NCBI GenBank assembly: GCA_036270875.1
Contig: DATBBR010000024.1
Coordinates: 1-64,000 of the forward strand
Direction: 5' to 3'
Length of the DNA stretch: 64,000 nucleotides
Origin: Acidimicrobiales bacterium
GTDB taxonomy: Bacteria > Actinomycetota > Acidimicrobiia > Acidimicrobiales > AC-9
Positions 16,690 through 25,125 of the stretch are shown one piece after another. The number at the start of each line of letters is the position of its first letter. Within the stretch, counting starts at the first letter, position 1. The notes beneath the pieces were generated by a model. The model worked only from the letters and a program-made list of their open reading frames with translations, searched no databases and was not told where the DNA came from. The position numbers and the translations under genes are program-made.

Positions 16690-16923
16690 ATGAGGCAACC
16701 TGCAGCCCTCGGGTCAGTGACACGTACCGTCGGCGTCGACGTGCCGGTCCTTGTTGCCGGTGGCGAACACGACATCACGACAGACGTGCGATCGACGGCT
16801 CCCGCGCTGCGGGCATGCCCAGATGTCTCGCTGTCCGTCGTGCCCGCCCACAACCACAACATCGTCCCGACCCGGGCACTGCTCTGGGACCGGCTGGCGG
16901 CGTGGGCAGAAGGCCTCTCGTGA
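16690..16923 (+). pseudogene. C-terminal remnant of an alpha/beta-hydrolase
   Basis: The 77-codon frame contains VDVPVLVAGGEHDITTD (the strand with the catalytic Asp) and VVPAHNHNIVPTRALLWDRLAAWAEG (the catalytic His region). The nucleophile elbow and first three quarters of the fold are missing upstream. Its TGA overlaps the GTG start of the thioesterase gene, so it may persist as a translated leader. A complete but unusually short protein cannot be excluded. Confidence 0.6.
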
Positions 16924-17681
16924 CGTATCCGCCGGACCAGCACCTGCTCAGGGACCTTCAAATTCTCAATTGGCTGGAAGGCCCCGACCACGGCGTCGCA
17001 GAGCTCCATATCAGCGACGCCGTCCGCGATTCATCGGGGCGCGTCGGGATCGGAGCACTCATCATGATGGCCGACGTCGCGTGCTCCCGAGCAGCCCTGT
17101 CCGCCGTCGCGCCGCACTTTGTCGCCACGCTCGACCTCTCGGTCACCACCAGTGGCCGCCCCATGAACGGGCCCGTGAGAACCGATGCCAGGGTCATCCG
17201 GAGCGGTTCGAAGATTGTGTCGATCGACGGAGACGTCCGTGACGTCGGGTCGGTGACAGCCTCGTTCGTCCGCATCCCGAGCGAGGCGTCGCTCGTCAGC
17301 GACCTACCCGCGATCGGTGTGCGATCGCAGCTCGATCGCGTTGTCGCCTCGCCTACGGGCCCGATCGCCCAGCGTATGGGGTTGCACGTCAGTGGCGACA
17401 TCGCGGAGCTCGATCGCTCCGACTACGTCGCGAACAGCTTCGGAACGATCAACGGCGGCGCTCTCGGGTTCCTCGTTGCCGCGATCGCCGAGTCCGTCAT
17501 CGGGTGGACGGCGGCCGATGTCATGCTTCGCTATCTGGATCAAACCAAGGTCGGTCCGGCGAGGGCCACCGCCTCGGTCATTCGACGCACTGCCGACCAC
17601 GCCGTCGCCGACGTGACGGTTCGCGACGTCGGCGCTGACGGCGCGCTGCTGGCGCGCGCTCTCGTGGGGGCGACGCCATAA
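16920..17681 (+). CDS. Double hot-dog thioesterase (PaaI-like)
   Basis: The 253-residue protein starts at GTG 16920, sharing GTGA with the upstream remnant. Two hot-dog domains are visible. The first (about residues 25-125) has GRVGIGALIMMADVACSRAAL and TLDLSVTTSGRPMNGPVRTDARV. The second (about 150-250) has NSFGTINGGALGFLVAAIAES and MLRYLDQTKVGPARATASV. Such proteins hydrolyse acyl-CoA thioesters in the cytoplasm. The menaquinone locus 7 kb away has no DHNA-CoA thioesterase; this could be a candidate, but only weakly. Confidence 0.82.
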   Translation: MTYPPDQHLLRDLQILNWLEGPDHGVAELHISDAVRDSSGRVGIGALIMMADVACSRAALSAVAPHFVATLDLSVTTSGRPMNGPVRTDARVIRSGSKIVSIDGDVRDVGSVTASFVRIPSEASLVSDLPAIGVRSQLDRVVASPTGPIAQRMGLHVSGDIAELDRSDYVANSFGTINGGALGFLVAAIAESVIGWTAADVMLRYLDQTKVGPARATASVIRRTADHAVADVTVRDVGADGALLARALVGATP

Positions 17682-17708
17682 TGCGTTCCCACGATCGCGG
17701 TGGAGCGC

Positions 17709-19133
17709 CTACCGACCGGCGGGTGGAATGTTCTGGTTTATGTGGAAGAAGTTCTGGGGGTCATAGCGGGCTTTCAGTTGAGATAGCCGGTCGTAGTTGC
17801 CGAGGTACGAGGCCCGGACCCGGTCTTGACCCTCGTCCCCCATGAAGTTGATGTAGGCCCCGCCTGCTGACGTGGGATGCAACTCCTGCCAGTACTCCTT
17901 CGCCCATCCGGTGATGAGGCCAGCGTTCGCCGGGTCGGGATCGACGCCGACGATCACGCCGGCCCAGCCTCCGTCGCGGTACGCGAAGGCGGTCGCATCG
18001 TCGGGAACTCTCGCCGCAGCTCCGTCGATCGGGTACAGGTGCATGGTGGAGTGGCCAGTCGGCAGGCGAGCTCCATACTTGACGTGGGCCTCGATCCCCT
18101 CGTCGGAGATGTCGCGGAAGAAGTCTGCGCGCCAGTACCACTGGAGACCGGCCGGATAGAGCGCGTCGAAGGCACTTTGGAGCGCCGAGAACGGCATCTC
18201 TTGCAGCCCGACGAGCAGCGGCGAGCCGAAGTCGCGGATCGGGGCCAGCACCTCGGCGGACCTCTCGTGGCTCCCCGTGTAACACCAGACGATGCCGCAC
18301 GACTTGCGACCCCACAGCTCCTCGGGAAACGGAGGGGCAGGTGGGATGGTAAGGATGCCCAGCCAGCCGCTGAGCTCCTCCGGAAGCGCGGGAAGCAGCT
18401 CCCGGTACCACCGCATCACAGCGCCGGTATCCTCCAGATCGTACAAGACGGGTCCCCCGATGACGACACCGTGCTCGCCGATGTCGTGGCAGCGGAAGCG
18501 AAAAGAGGTTGCAACGCCGAAGTTGCCGCCTCCTCCACGCAAGGCCCAGAAGAGGTCGGAGTGGGATTCGTTGCTCGCCGTGACGACGGAGCCGTCGGCG
18601 AGGACGAGCTCTGCGGACAGCAGGTTGTCGATCGTCAGGCCGAATCGGCGCGTCAGGTAGCCGACGCCTCCTCCGAGGGTCAGCCCGCCAACCCCTGTCG
18701 AGGCAAGGAAACCAGACGGTGTGGCCATGCCGTGCTCCCCAGTGGCCCGGTCGACATCTGCCCACGTGCATCCACCGCCAACCTCGACGGTGTGGGTTGA
18801 CGCGTCGACCGCGATGCCGCGCATCTGGGAGAGATCGATGACCAGTGCATCATCCCAAACGCCTAGACCGCCCGCATTGTGGCCACCGCCACGTATCGCC
18901 ACCTCGACTCCGTGCTCACTGGCGAAGCGCACGCACGCGGTGACATCTGAGACATCGGCGCAGCGGGCGACGGCAGCCGGACGGCGGTCGATCATCGCGT
19001 TGTAGACGGCCCGTGCCTCGTCGTATGCCGGATCGCCAGGCATGATCAACTGCCCGCGGATCCCCGCGGCCAGGGTGTGGAACGGCGGGGCTGAGTGGCG
19101 TCGTTCGTGGGTATTGGTGCTCGCTGGAGTCAT
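17709..19133 (-). CDS. FAD-linked oxidase, berberine-bridge type
   Basis: The 474-residue protein has the FAD_binding_4 fold with RGGGHNAGGL (His85 is the likely covalent FAD ligand), GGGCTWADVDRATGEHGMATPSG and LTLGGGVGYLTRRFGLTIDNL. It ends in the BBE motif YDPQNFFHINQNIPP. The second Cys ligand of bicovalent members is absent; the segment reads STGVGGLTLGGG. A monocovalent flavin is therefore expected. Members oxidise alcohols, sugars or secondary metabolites. The start has GGGAG 7 bp upstream. It is divergent from nothing and follows the SARP gene by 51 bp on the same strand. Confidence 0.88.
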   Translation of the reverse strand: MTPASTNTHERRHSAPPFHTLAAGIRGQLIMPGDPAYDEARAVYNAMIDRRPAAVARCADVSDVTACVRFASEHGVEVAIRGGGHNAGGLGVWDDALVIDLSQMRGIAVDASTHTVEVGGGCTWADVDRATGEHGMATPSGFLASTGVGGLTLGGGVGYLTRRFGLTIDNLLSAELVLADGSVVTASNESHSDLFWALRGGGGNFGVATSFRFRCHDIGEHGVVIGGPVLYDLEDTGAVMRWYRELLPALPEELSGWLGILTIPPAPPFPEELWGRKSCGIVWCYTGSHERSAEVLAPIRDFGSPLLVGLQEMPFSALQSAFDALYPAGLQWYWRADFFRDISDEGIEAHVKYGARLPTGHSTMHLYPIDGAAARVPDDATAFAYRDGGWAGVIVGVDPDPANAGLITGWAKEYWQELHPTSAGGAYINFMGDEGQDRVRASYLGNYDRLSQLKARYDPQNFFHINQNIPPAGR

Positions 19134-19184
19134 CGTCGGTCTCCCGTCATGGGCCCTCGTACTATGGACCTGCTGATCGGGACG

Positions 19185-22100
19185 CTACGGGCGCAGCGTT
19201 CGCTCAGCGTTCGCCTCGCCAGTCGAACGACGAGGCGGCGAGCGAACGCTCCTACCAGCGAGATCTGCTCGGCACCTCGCCTCCAGCGTCCTGCTGCACT
19301 GGCCGCGGGCGACATCGATTGCCCCGCGGAGCTGCTCCGATGCAGCCGGGCCGGACTCCAGGCCAGCTCGGAGGCGCATGACCTCCGGAAGCCACCAGTT
19401 GTCGTCGCGCTGTTCTGCGACGACCAGGGCGGCATCCAGGACGGTGCCGGCCTCCTCGGAGCGCCCCTCGCCGACGAGTGCTTCGGCGAGGAGCGACAAC
19501 CAGTAGGGCATCCTCGCGTTGGCACCTTGCGACCGCAGCCGGCTGATCCCCTCGCGGATCTGAGAGACCCCTTCGTGGCGACCAGCCGCCCAGCCGCCCA
19601 GGATGAGCGCCCACTCGCCGTAGTATGCGAACTCGTAACGCTGGCACAAGTCACGTAGCTCGACCACGGCGTCCCGGAGCGAGGACCTGTCCTCCCGGAG
19701 CTGGTGGGTGATGGCCGCATACCCGAGCGCCATGGCGAGGGTGTAGGGATGGTTGGACGCCCTCGCACACGTGATTGCCTCCGCACATCGAGCGCGTGCT
19801 TGGTCGTCGTGGCCCAATAGCCAGTGGGCGTGGGCAGCCCACGCCTGCGAGTGGACCTCCGGACGGGTCCCGACGATCATCGAGGTCGCCTCGGGTGAGA
19901 GATCGATGGCCTGGTCGAAGTGGGCGGTGGCCACGGCCAGCAGGCCCAGGCTCATCGACGAGCCAGCGAAGGCGAAGTGCGCCTCTCCCGCGAGATCTGG
20001 GTCGGCTTCGGCCAGTGCGAGGGCGCGGCCCGCCAGCTCGTGCGCGAGAGCAATGTGTCCCTGGACGAAGCGGACCGTGAACACCCCGACGAGGTTCCGC
20101 AGCAGCACCTCCGGCCGGCCCAGGCTTTCGGCGAGAGCCGCCGACCTTTCCAAGGTCGATTGCAGCACGGGGGAGGAGTAGCCGTATAGGGCATTCACCG
20201 GCTCGGACATGGTCTGGAGCACATCCAGCTCGCGCTCGTCCCGATCGCGCCCACCGGGCATCTGTTCGATCAAGTCCAGGCACCGACGATGATGCCGGAT
20301 CGCCTCGGCGTTGGCGAACACGGCGCTCGCCAGCTCGGCGGCCCGACGAAAGTAGCCAAAGGCGCGGTCGGGACGTCCGCCCCGGTCGTACTGCTCGGCA
20401 AGCTGCGCGGCGACGTCATCGAAGTGACCGCCGCTGAGAAGCTCGATTCCCTGCGCCAGGCGCCGATGCAGTAGCCACCGCTGTGGTGGGCTCACCGAGG
20501 CATATGCCGCGTCCCGGAGCAGGTCATGGGCAAAGTCGTACCCACTCCGCTGCTCGCGCAGGATTCGGCGGCGCCAGAGCTCGTCCACGGCATGCACGAG
20601 CGTCTCGGCGTCGAGATCACTCGCTTCGCTGAGAAGGTCGAGGCTGAAGTCCCTCCCGACGGCGGCAGCGAGGCCCGCCACAGTGCGAGCCGCTGGCGAG
20701 GCCTGTTCGAGCCGACCGCGGAGGACAGCTTGCAGGTCGCTGACCGGCAAGGGCTGCGCAGCGGTGGTCGGATCCGGCAAGCTGTGGGCCGTCTCGACGA
20801 CAAAAAGCGGGTAGCCGCCGGTGGCGCCCTGCAGCAGGGCCTCCTCGGCGCTGGTGAGGGGTCGGTGGAGGAGCGACATCGCGAGCTCGAGGGTTCCCGC
20901 AACGTCAAGGGGGGCGAGGCCAACATCTGTAACCATCCCCGCTGACCGCATCGCGCGCAGCGACGCCGCGACCTCCCGATTGTCCTCTAACTCGTCTGAC
21001 CGGACAGTGGCCGCCACCAGCAGCCGCGCCTCGTCGGCAAAGCCGAGAACAAATGCCAAGAGGGCGGCTGTCTCTTCGTCACACCATTGCAGGTCATCGA
21101 GAACCAGGAGCATCGGTCGGTCGGCAGACAGCACAGCGCGGGCCAGGCCTTCAAAGAACCGATGGCGCTGCCAGGCGTCGATCGTCGCGCGAGAACCGTC
21201 CCCCTGCGATCGCTCGGCGCTGGCTGCGCCGCGATCAGAAGATGGCCCGGATCGTGGAACCAACCGGTCGACCTCAGCTTGCCAAACTGGGTCCAGCGCC
21301 TCCACCCCGGGCCGCAGGTCCGGGCTTCGCAGCCAGTCCGCTACCGGGGCAAGAGCAAGTCGGGCTATCCTTCCGAAACAACGCGTCGCCGCCACGGCGG
21401 CCCCCTGGGCACCGGCGATCGCAGCCAGCTCGCTGACGAGCCGGCTCTTCCCGACTCCGGCTTCCCCCGACACGACGACGAGGCCGCTCTGTCCGCCAGC
21501 CGCCTGTTGCCACCGCTCAACGAGCAGCGCAACCTCGTTGCCACGACCGACGAGCCCAGCACCGGCCGCCCGAGTCGGCCGAGGCCGGACTCCCCCCGAC
21601 CCTTGCGGCTCTTCGGGGGCATCGCGGCCGTCGAGCAGCCGGTCGACGATCGCGGTGGTCTCACGGTGCGGGCTGACGCCCAGCTCCTGCTCCAGCACCG
21701 TCGCGCAGCGGTGGTACGTGCTCACTGCGGCCGCCCGATCTCCGGACTGAGCTTGCAGCTCCATCAGGAAGCGATATCCGACCTCCTCGAGGGGCTCGAG
21801 TTGAATTCGCCTACGGGCGACCTCCGCGGCGCGGGTCCGGTCGCCTGTGTCGCGCAGCGCACGAATCGTTCCGTCACACAGATCCACGCATGCCCGGAGC
21901 AGAGGCTCTCGCGCCTCGACTACCCAGTCGTCGTAGGATCCGGGCATGAGGTCGCCGCGGTACTCAGCCATCGCTGCTTCGGCGTGAGCGAGGAACCCGG
22001 CGCTGTCCCCAGCCGCCCTCGAGGAATACGCCGCCTGACGCTCAGTGTCGAAGACCCGGACATCAACCCGGCAAAGGGGACAATCGCGCCACGTCAACGT

Positions 22101-22358
22101 GGTTGGATCGACGTCCAAGGAAGGGTCGCCGCCGAGCATCTCCCGCAGGTTGTGAAGCTCGCGTCGTAGGTTCGTACGGGCCTGGGCGTCGGTGGAGTCG
22201 GGCCAGAAAACGCCAGCCAACTGCAGCCTGGCCTGGGGAACCCCGGCGTGAAGGATGAGATAGGCGAGAAGCGCGACCGAACGAGACGACGATGAACGAC
22301 CGTCAGCCTCCGGTCCGCCGGTGACCCGCTGCTCGCTCAAAAGACGGATCTCCAGCAT
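19185..22358 (-). CDS. Large SARP/BTAD transcriptional activator with AAA ATPase and TPR-like domains
   Basis: The 1057-residue protein starts with a winged-helix region (about 1-85; SVALLAYLILHAGVPQARLQLAGVFWPDS) and a bacterial transcriptional activator domain (about 95-245; SYDDWVVEAREPLL). An ATPase follows with Walker A GEAGVGKSR near residue 300 and Walker B LLVLDDLQWCDEE near 416. The remaining 450 residues are helical repeats rich in Ala and Leu. This is the AfsR-like architecture, in which nucleotide state gates DNA binding to 11-bp direct repeats. Such repeats occur at 11483-11520. It lies downstream of a NarL-type gene. Confidence 0.9.
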   Translation of the reverse strand: MLEIRLLSEQRVTGGPEADGRSSSSRSVALLAYLILHAGVPQARLQLAGVFWPDSTDAQARTNLRRELHNLREMLGGDPSLDVDPTTLTWRDCPLCRVDVRVFDTERQAAYSSRAAGDSAGFLAHAEAAMAEYRGDLMPGSYDDWVVEAREPLLRACVDLCDGTIRALRDTGDRTRAAEVARRRIQLEPLEEVGYRFLMELQAQSGDRAAAVSTYHRCATVLEQELGVSPHRETTAIVDRLLDGRDAPEEPQGSGGVRPRPTRAAGAGLVGRGNEVALLVERWQQAAGGQSGLVVVSGEAGVGKSRLVSELAAIAGAQGAAVAATRCFGRIARLALAPVADWLRSPDLRPGVEALDPVWQAEVDRLVPRSGPSSDRGAASAERSQGDGSRATIDAWQRHRFFEGLARAVLSADRPMLLVLDDLQWCDEETAALLAFVLGFADEARLLVAATVRSDELEDNREVAASLRAMRSAGMVTDVGLAPLDVAGTLELAMSLLHRPLTSAEEALLQGATGGYPLFVVETAHSLPDPTTAAQPLPVSDLQAVLRGRLEQASPAARTVAGLAAAVGRDFSLDLLSEASDLDAETLVHAVDELWRRRILREQRSGYDFAHDLLRDAAYASVSPPQRWLLHRRLAQGIELLSGGHFDDVAAQLAEQYDRGGRPDRAFGYFRRAAELASAVFANAEAIRHHRRCLDLIEQMPGGRDRDERELDVLQTMSEPVNALYGYSSPVLQSTLERSAALAESLGRPEVLLRNLVGVFTVRFVQGHIALAHELAGRALALAEADPDLAGEAHFAFAGSSMSLGLLAVATAHFDQAIDLSPEATSMIVGTRPEVHSQAWAAHAHWLLGHDDQARARCAEAITCARASNHPYTLAMALGYAAITHQLREDRSSLRDAVVELRDLCQRYEFAYYGEWALILGGWAAGRHEGVSQIREGISRLRSQGANARMPYWLSLLAEALVGEGRSEEAGTVLDAALVVAEQRDDNWWLPEVMRLRAGLESGPAASEQLRGAIDVARGQCSRTLEARCRADLAGRSVRSPPRRSTGEANAERTLRP

Positions 22359-22513
22359 TGGCAGTATGTCTCCGCTCGAATGGATCCTTTGTACAGCCTA
22401 CGAACAGTCCCATCTCCGTGCTGGCTCAGGGGCCAGAGGCGATCACAGCCCGAGCGCATCCACCACGGGATGTCAGTGTCGGCACGCGGGCGGTACCGTC
22501 CCTGCTCGTCTCA

Positions 22514-23209
22514 TCAGGTGAAGATGCCGGCACGGAGCACGCTGGCGACGGCCTGTGCACGGTCCTTCACGTCGAGCTTCCTGTAGATGGAGCGCAGGTG
22601 GGTCTTGACCGTCTCCTCGCCCACAACCAGTTGGTCAGCGATCGTGCGATTGCTCAAGCCGTCGACGAGGAGGCTCAGTACCTCACTCTCTCGGCGGGAG
22701 AGGCCGAGCTCGTGGCCGGGCCAATGCTCGCCTTCGGTGTGGGCGGCGCCCATGGCGATCCGGGTGGCCAGGGTGGGATCGAGAAGTACCGCTCCGTCGC
22801 GGATTTGCAAGAGGTAGTTGACCAGTTGATCGCCGCTCACAGACTTGAGGAGATATCCCGAGGCTCCCCGTTGAAGAGCATCCGAGACGCTTTGTTCGTC
22901 GGCCTCGTAGGTGAAGATCACGACCTGAAACGGGGCTTCCCCAGCCGCCCGCCATGCCGACGGCTCGAACCCGGTGGCAGCCAGGAGTCGGACCTCGACC
23001 AGAACGATCTCGGCCCTCACCTCAGCGAGGGTGGCAAGGAGGTTCTCGGTGACGGGCACCTTGCCCACCACCTCGACCAGGTCGCGATGGGGGGCCAGCA
23101 TGCTCCGCAGGCCCTCCAATGTCAGCTCGTCGCTGTTGAGCAGCGCGACACGGAGCGGATGGGTACAAGTGGGCGCGACGGTGCCAGGCTCGAGGGACAT
23201 CAGCAACAC
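22514..23209 (-). CDS. NarL/LuxR-type regulator with degenerate receiver
   Basis: The 231-residue protein has an N-terminal receiver-like domain (about 18-130) and a C-terminal LuxR HTH (about 168-228; SRRESEVLSLLVDGLSNRTIADQL, VKTHLRSIYRKL). The phospho-acceptor Asp is replaced by Glu72 (VLVEVR), and the acidic pair is Ser26-Asp27-Glu28. The Thr100 and Lys122 positions are kept. It is therefore unlikely to be phosphorylated normally and may be constitutively active or ligand-controlled. No histidine kinase is adjacent. The start may be GTG 23209 or ATG 23200. Confidence 0.88.
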   Translation of the reverse strand: MLLMSLEPGTVAPTCTHPLRVALLNSDELTLEGLRSMLAPHRDLVEVVGKVPVTENLLATLAEVRAEIVLVEVRLLAATGFEPSAWRAAGEAPFQVVIFTYEADEQSVSDALQRGASGYLLKSVSGDQLVNYLLQIRDGAVLLDPTLATRIAMGAAHTEGEHWPGHELGLSRRESEVLSLLVDGLSNRTIADQLVVGEETVKTHLRSIYRKLDVKDRAQAVASVLRAGIFT

Positions 23210-23480
23210 TTGGCGATCAACAGGTCGGGTCGGGCATCAGCGATGTGCCGATGCGTCCGGCTCGGGTGGGCGGTGTGATGCCCGGCATTGACGCCTTGGC
23301 CGATATCTCAGAAGGGCACTTTGTGCTCATATTGGACAACCCCCGCAGCATGTCAGCTGCATTAGACGTGCTGCGTGCCCAATCCACCCACCGTCCGCAC
23401 CAGAAATACACTGGCCGACGGCCCCAGGGTACGGGTCGACGACGAATCTGACAAGGCCCCCTGAGACGCCGGATACCTTA

Positions 23481-23506
23481 AAAGATGCAGTTTGTCGCGC
23501 ATCTTT
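23481..23506. repeat. 8-bp perfect inverted repeat in an AT-rich intergenic segment
   Basis: AAAGATGC (23481-23488) and GCATCTTT (23499-23506) are separated by 10 nt and followed by CTCTTC. It lies in the 429-bp gap 23210-23638 between the divergent NarL-type and MerR genes, in the most AT-rich stretch nearby. It could be an operator or a weak terminator. No convincing gene lies in the gap; a 68-codon frame at 23245-23451 was not accepted. Confidence 0.4.
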
Positions 23507-23613
23507 CTCTTCAATAACGACGGTGATCTCTCTGACATGATTCGATTACGTCCCGAGCTTGCGGCCGTCGCGGTCGCATGACGAGGCGACGCCGTCCTCG
23601 GCTCGCATTCTCG

Positions 23614-23638
23614 GAGTGATTACTCCTAGAGTGGGTGC
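23614..23638 (+). promoter_or_regulatory. MerR-locus element, copy 1, with overlapping -10 box
   Basis: Three half-sites GAGT (23614), ACTC (23622) and GAGT (23629) are spaced 8 and 7 bp. TAGAGT (23627-23632) is a TANNNT -10 box ending 6 nt before GTG 23639, so the mRNA is probably leaderless and the third half-site overlaps the -10 box. A second copy with the same spacing lies between menB and menE. Confidence 0.65.
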
Positions 23639-24430
23639 GTGGACTACCGGGTGGAGGAGCTGTCCCGAGCGGCCCTGGTTTCCGTCGACACGATTCGCTT
23701 CTACCAGGCCAAGCGCCTCCTGCCCCCGCCGAGGCGCATCGGACGGGTCGCGATCTACGACGACGATCACCTGGAGCGGCTCCGGGAGATCCGTCGACTC
23801 CAGGAGCGCGGCTTCACGCTCGGTGTGATCGGCCGAATCGTCCGGCAGGAGCTCGGTCGCGCTGACGAGGCCCTCGTCGAGGCTGTCGTCGGAGGGGCCG
23901 ACGAAGGGCGTCCCGACGGATCGCCCGAGGAGTTCCTCACCCTCTCCGAGCTGGCGGAGCGAGCCGGGGTGCCCGTGGCCCTCTTGGAGGCCCTGGAGAA
24001 GGAGGGAGTCCTCATCCCTCGTCGCCACGAAGGGCAAGGCCGCTACACCGAGGCAGACAGCGCCGCCCTGCGGGCCGGGCTCCGGCTCTTGGAGTACGGG
24101 CTGCCGCTCGGCGACGTCCTCGAACTGGCCCGCCTCCACGCTCGGTCCGCTCGGGTGTTGGCCGAGAGGGCGGTCGAGCTTTTCGACGAACACGTGCGCC
24201 AGGCCCAACGTCGTGGGGGCGACGAGGATCCCGAGGCCGCGGCCCGCCTGGTCGAGGCGTTCGACGCCCTCCTGCCGGCGACGGTCTCGCTGGTCGCCCA
24301 CCATTTTCGGCGAACCCTGCTGGCGGTAGCCCAAGAGCACATCGAGGCTGTCGGCGATCAGGACGAGGTGGCGGCGGTGCGATCCGAGGCACTGCGTCGC
24401 CTCGAGCGGCCCTTGGCGGTGGAGGGGTGA
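23639..24430 (+). CDS. MerR-family regulator with two tandem HTH domains
   Basis: The 263-residue protein starts at GTG 23639. A canonical MerR HTH occupies residues 1-70 (YRVEELSRAALVSVDTIRFYQAKRLLPP, then LREIRRLQERGFTLGVI). A second MerR-like winged helix lies at about 98-165 (TLSELAERAGVPVALLEALEKEGVL, RYTEADSAALRAGLRLLEYGLPLGDVLELA). The C-terminal 100 residues are helical. Two DNA-reading heads per chain fit the three-half-site elements upstream of this gene and of menB/menE. It overlaps menG by 4 bp (GTGA), so it is the first gene of a merR-menG-menF operon and probably controls the pathway. Confidence 0.88.
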   Translation: MDYRVEELSRAALVSVDTIRFYQAKRLLPPPRRIGRVAIYDDDHLERLREIRRLQERGFTLGVIGRIVRQELGRADEALVEAVVGGADEGRPDGSPEEFLTLSELAERAGVPVALLEALEKEGVLIPRRHEGQGRYTEADSAALRAGLRLLEYGLPLGDVLELARLHARSARVLAERAVELFDEHVRQAQRRGGDEDPEAAARLVEAFDALLPATVSLVAHHFRRTLLAVAQEHIEAVGDQDEVAAVRSEALRRLERPLAVEG

Positions 24431-25125
24431 GCCGGGGCGGGACGGAGTCCCTGCCTCAGGGCGTCGAAAAGTTCCGCCGGGTGACGGCGATGTTCGACAC
24501 GATCGCCCCCAGCTACGACCGGTTGAACCGGCTCATGACGTTCGGCCTCGACAGGAGATGGCGCCGCCACACCGTCGCCGCTCTCGGGTTGCCGCCCGGG
24601 GCGTCCGTGCTCGATCTCGCCTGCGGGACGGGCGACCTCTGCGTCGAGCTGGGGCGGGCGGAGCTCATAGCGTTCGGTGTCGACCTGTCTGCGGGCATGC
24701 TCGGGGCTGCCCACACCGTGGCGCCGCTGGTACGCGGGAACGTGGACCACCTCCCGCTGAAGAAGGCATCGGTCGACGGTGCAACCTGCGGGTTCGCCCT
24801 CCGCAACCTGGTGAGCCTCGATGCGTTCTTTGTCGAGCTGGCCCGGGTCGTGCGTCCGGGCGGTCGCATCGCGCTCCTGGAGGTGGCCGAGCCGACCAAC
24901 CCGGCGCTGCGGCTCGGGCACCACTTCTATTTCACCGAGGTCGTGCCGCGCCTCGGAGCTGCGCTGTCGGATGGAGCGGCGTACCGCTACCTGCCCCGTT
25001 CGGTTGCCTATCTGCCGCCTCCGGCGTCCCTGGTCGCCATGATCGCCGCCGCAGGCTTTTCCGATGCTCGCCGGCAGTTGCTCTCAGGGGGCATCGTGCA
25101 GCTCCTCGTCGGGACGCGATCATGA
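24427..25125 (+). CDS. menG: Demethylmenaquinone methyltransferase
   Basis: The 232-residue class I SAM methyltransferase starts at GTG 24427. UbiE/MenG signatures are YDRLNRLMTFGLDRRWR (about residues 35-50), the SAM motif VLDLACGTGDL (about 59-69), FALRNLVSLDAFF, and ARVVRPGGRIALLEVAEPTNP. It methylates demethylmenaquinone in the last step of the pathway at the membrane surface. It overlaps merR upstream and menF downstream by 4 bp each, so the three are translationally coupled. Confidence 0.92.
   Translation: MSRGGTESLPQGVEKFRRVTAMFDTIAPSYDRLNRLMTFGLDRRWRRHTVAALGLPPGASVLDLACGTGDLCVELGRAELIAFGVDLSAGMLGAAHTVAPLVRGNVDHLPLKKASVDGATCGFALRNLVSLDAFFVELARVVRPGGRIALLEVAEPTNPALRLGHHFYFTEVVPRLGAALSDGAAYRYLPRSVAYLPPPASLVAMIAAAGFSDARRQLLSGGIVQLLVGTRS

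Noticed and set aside
23245..23451. 68-codon frame in the NarL/MerR intergenic gap
   Set aside because: No ribosome-binding site or leaderless promoter was seen, the C terminus is Arg-rich, and the opposite strand is equally open.
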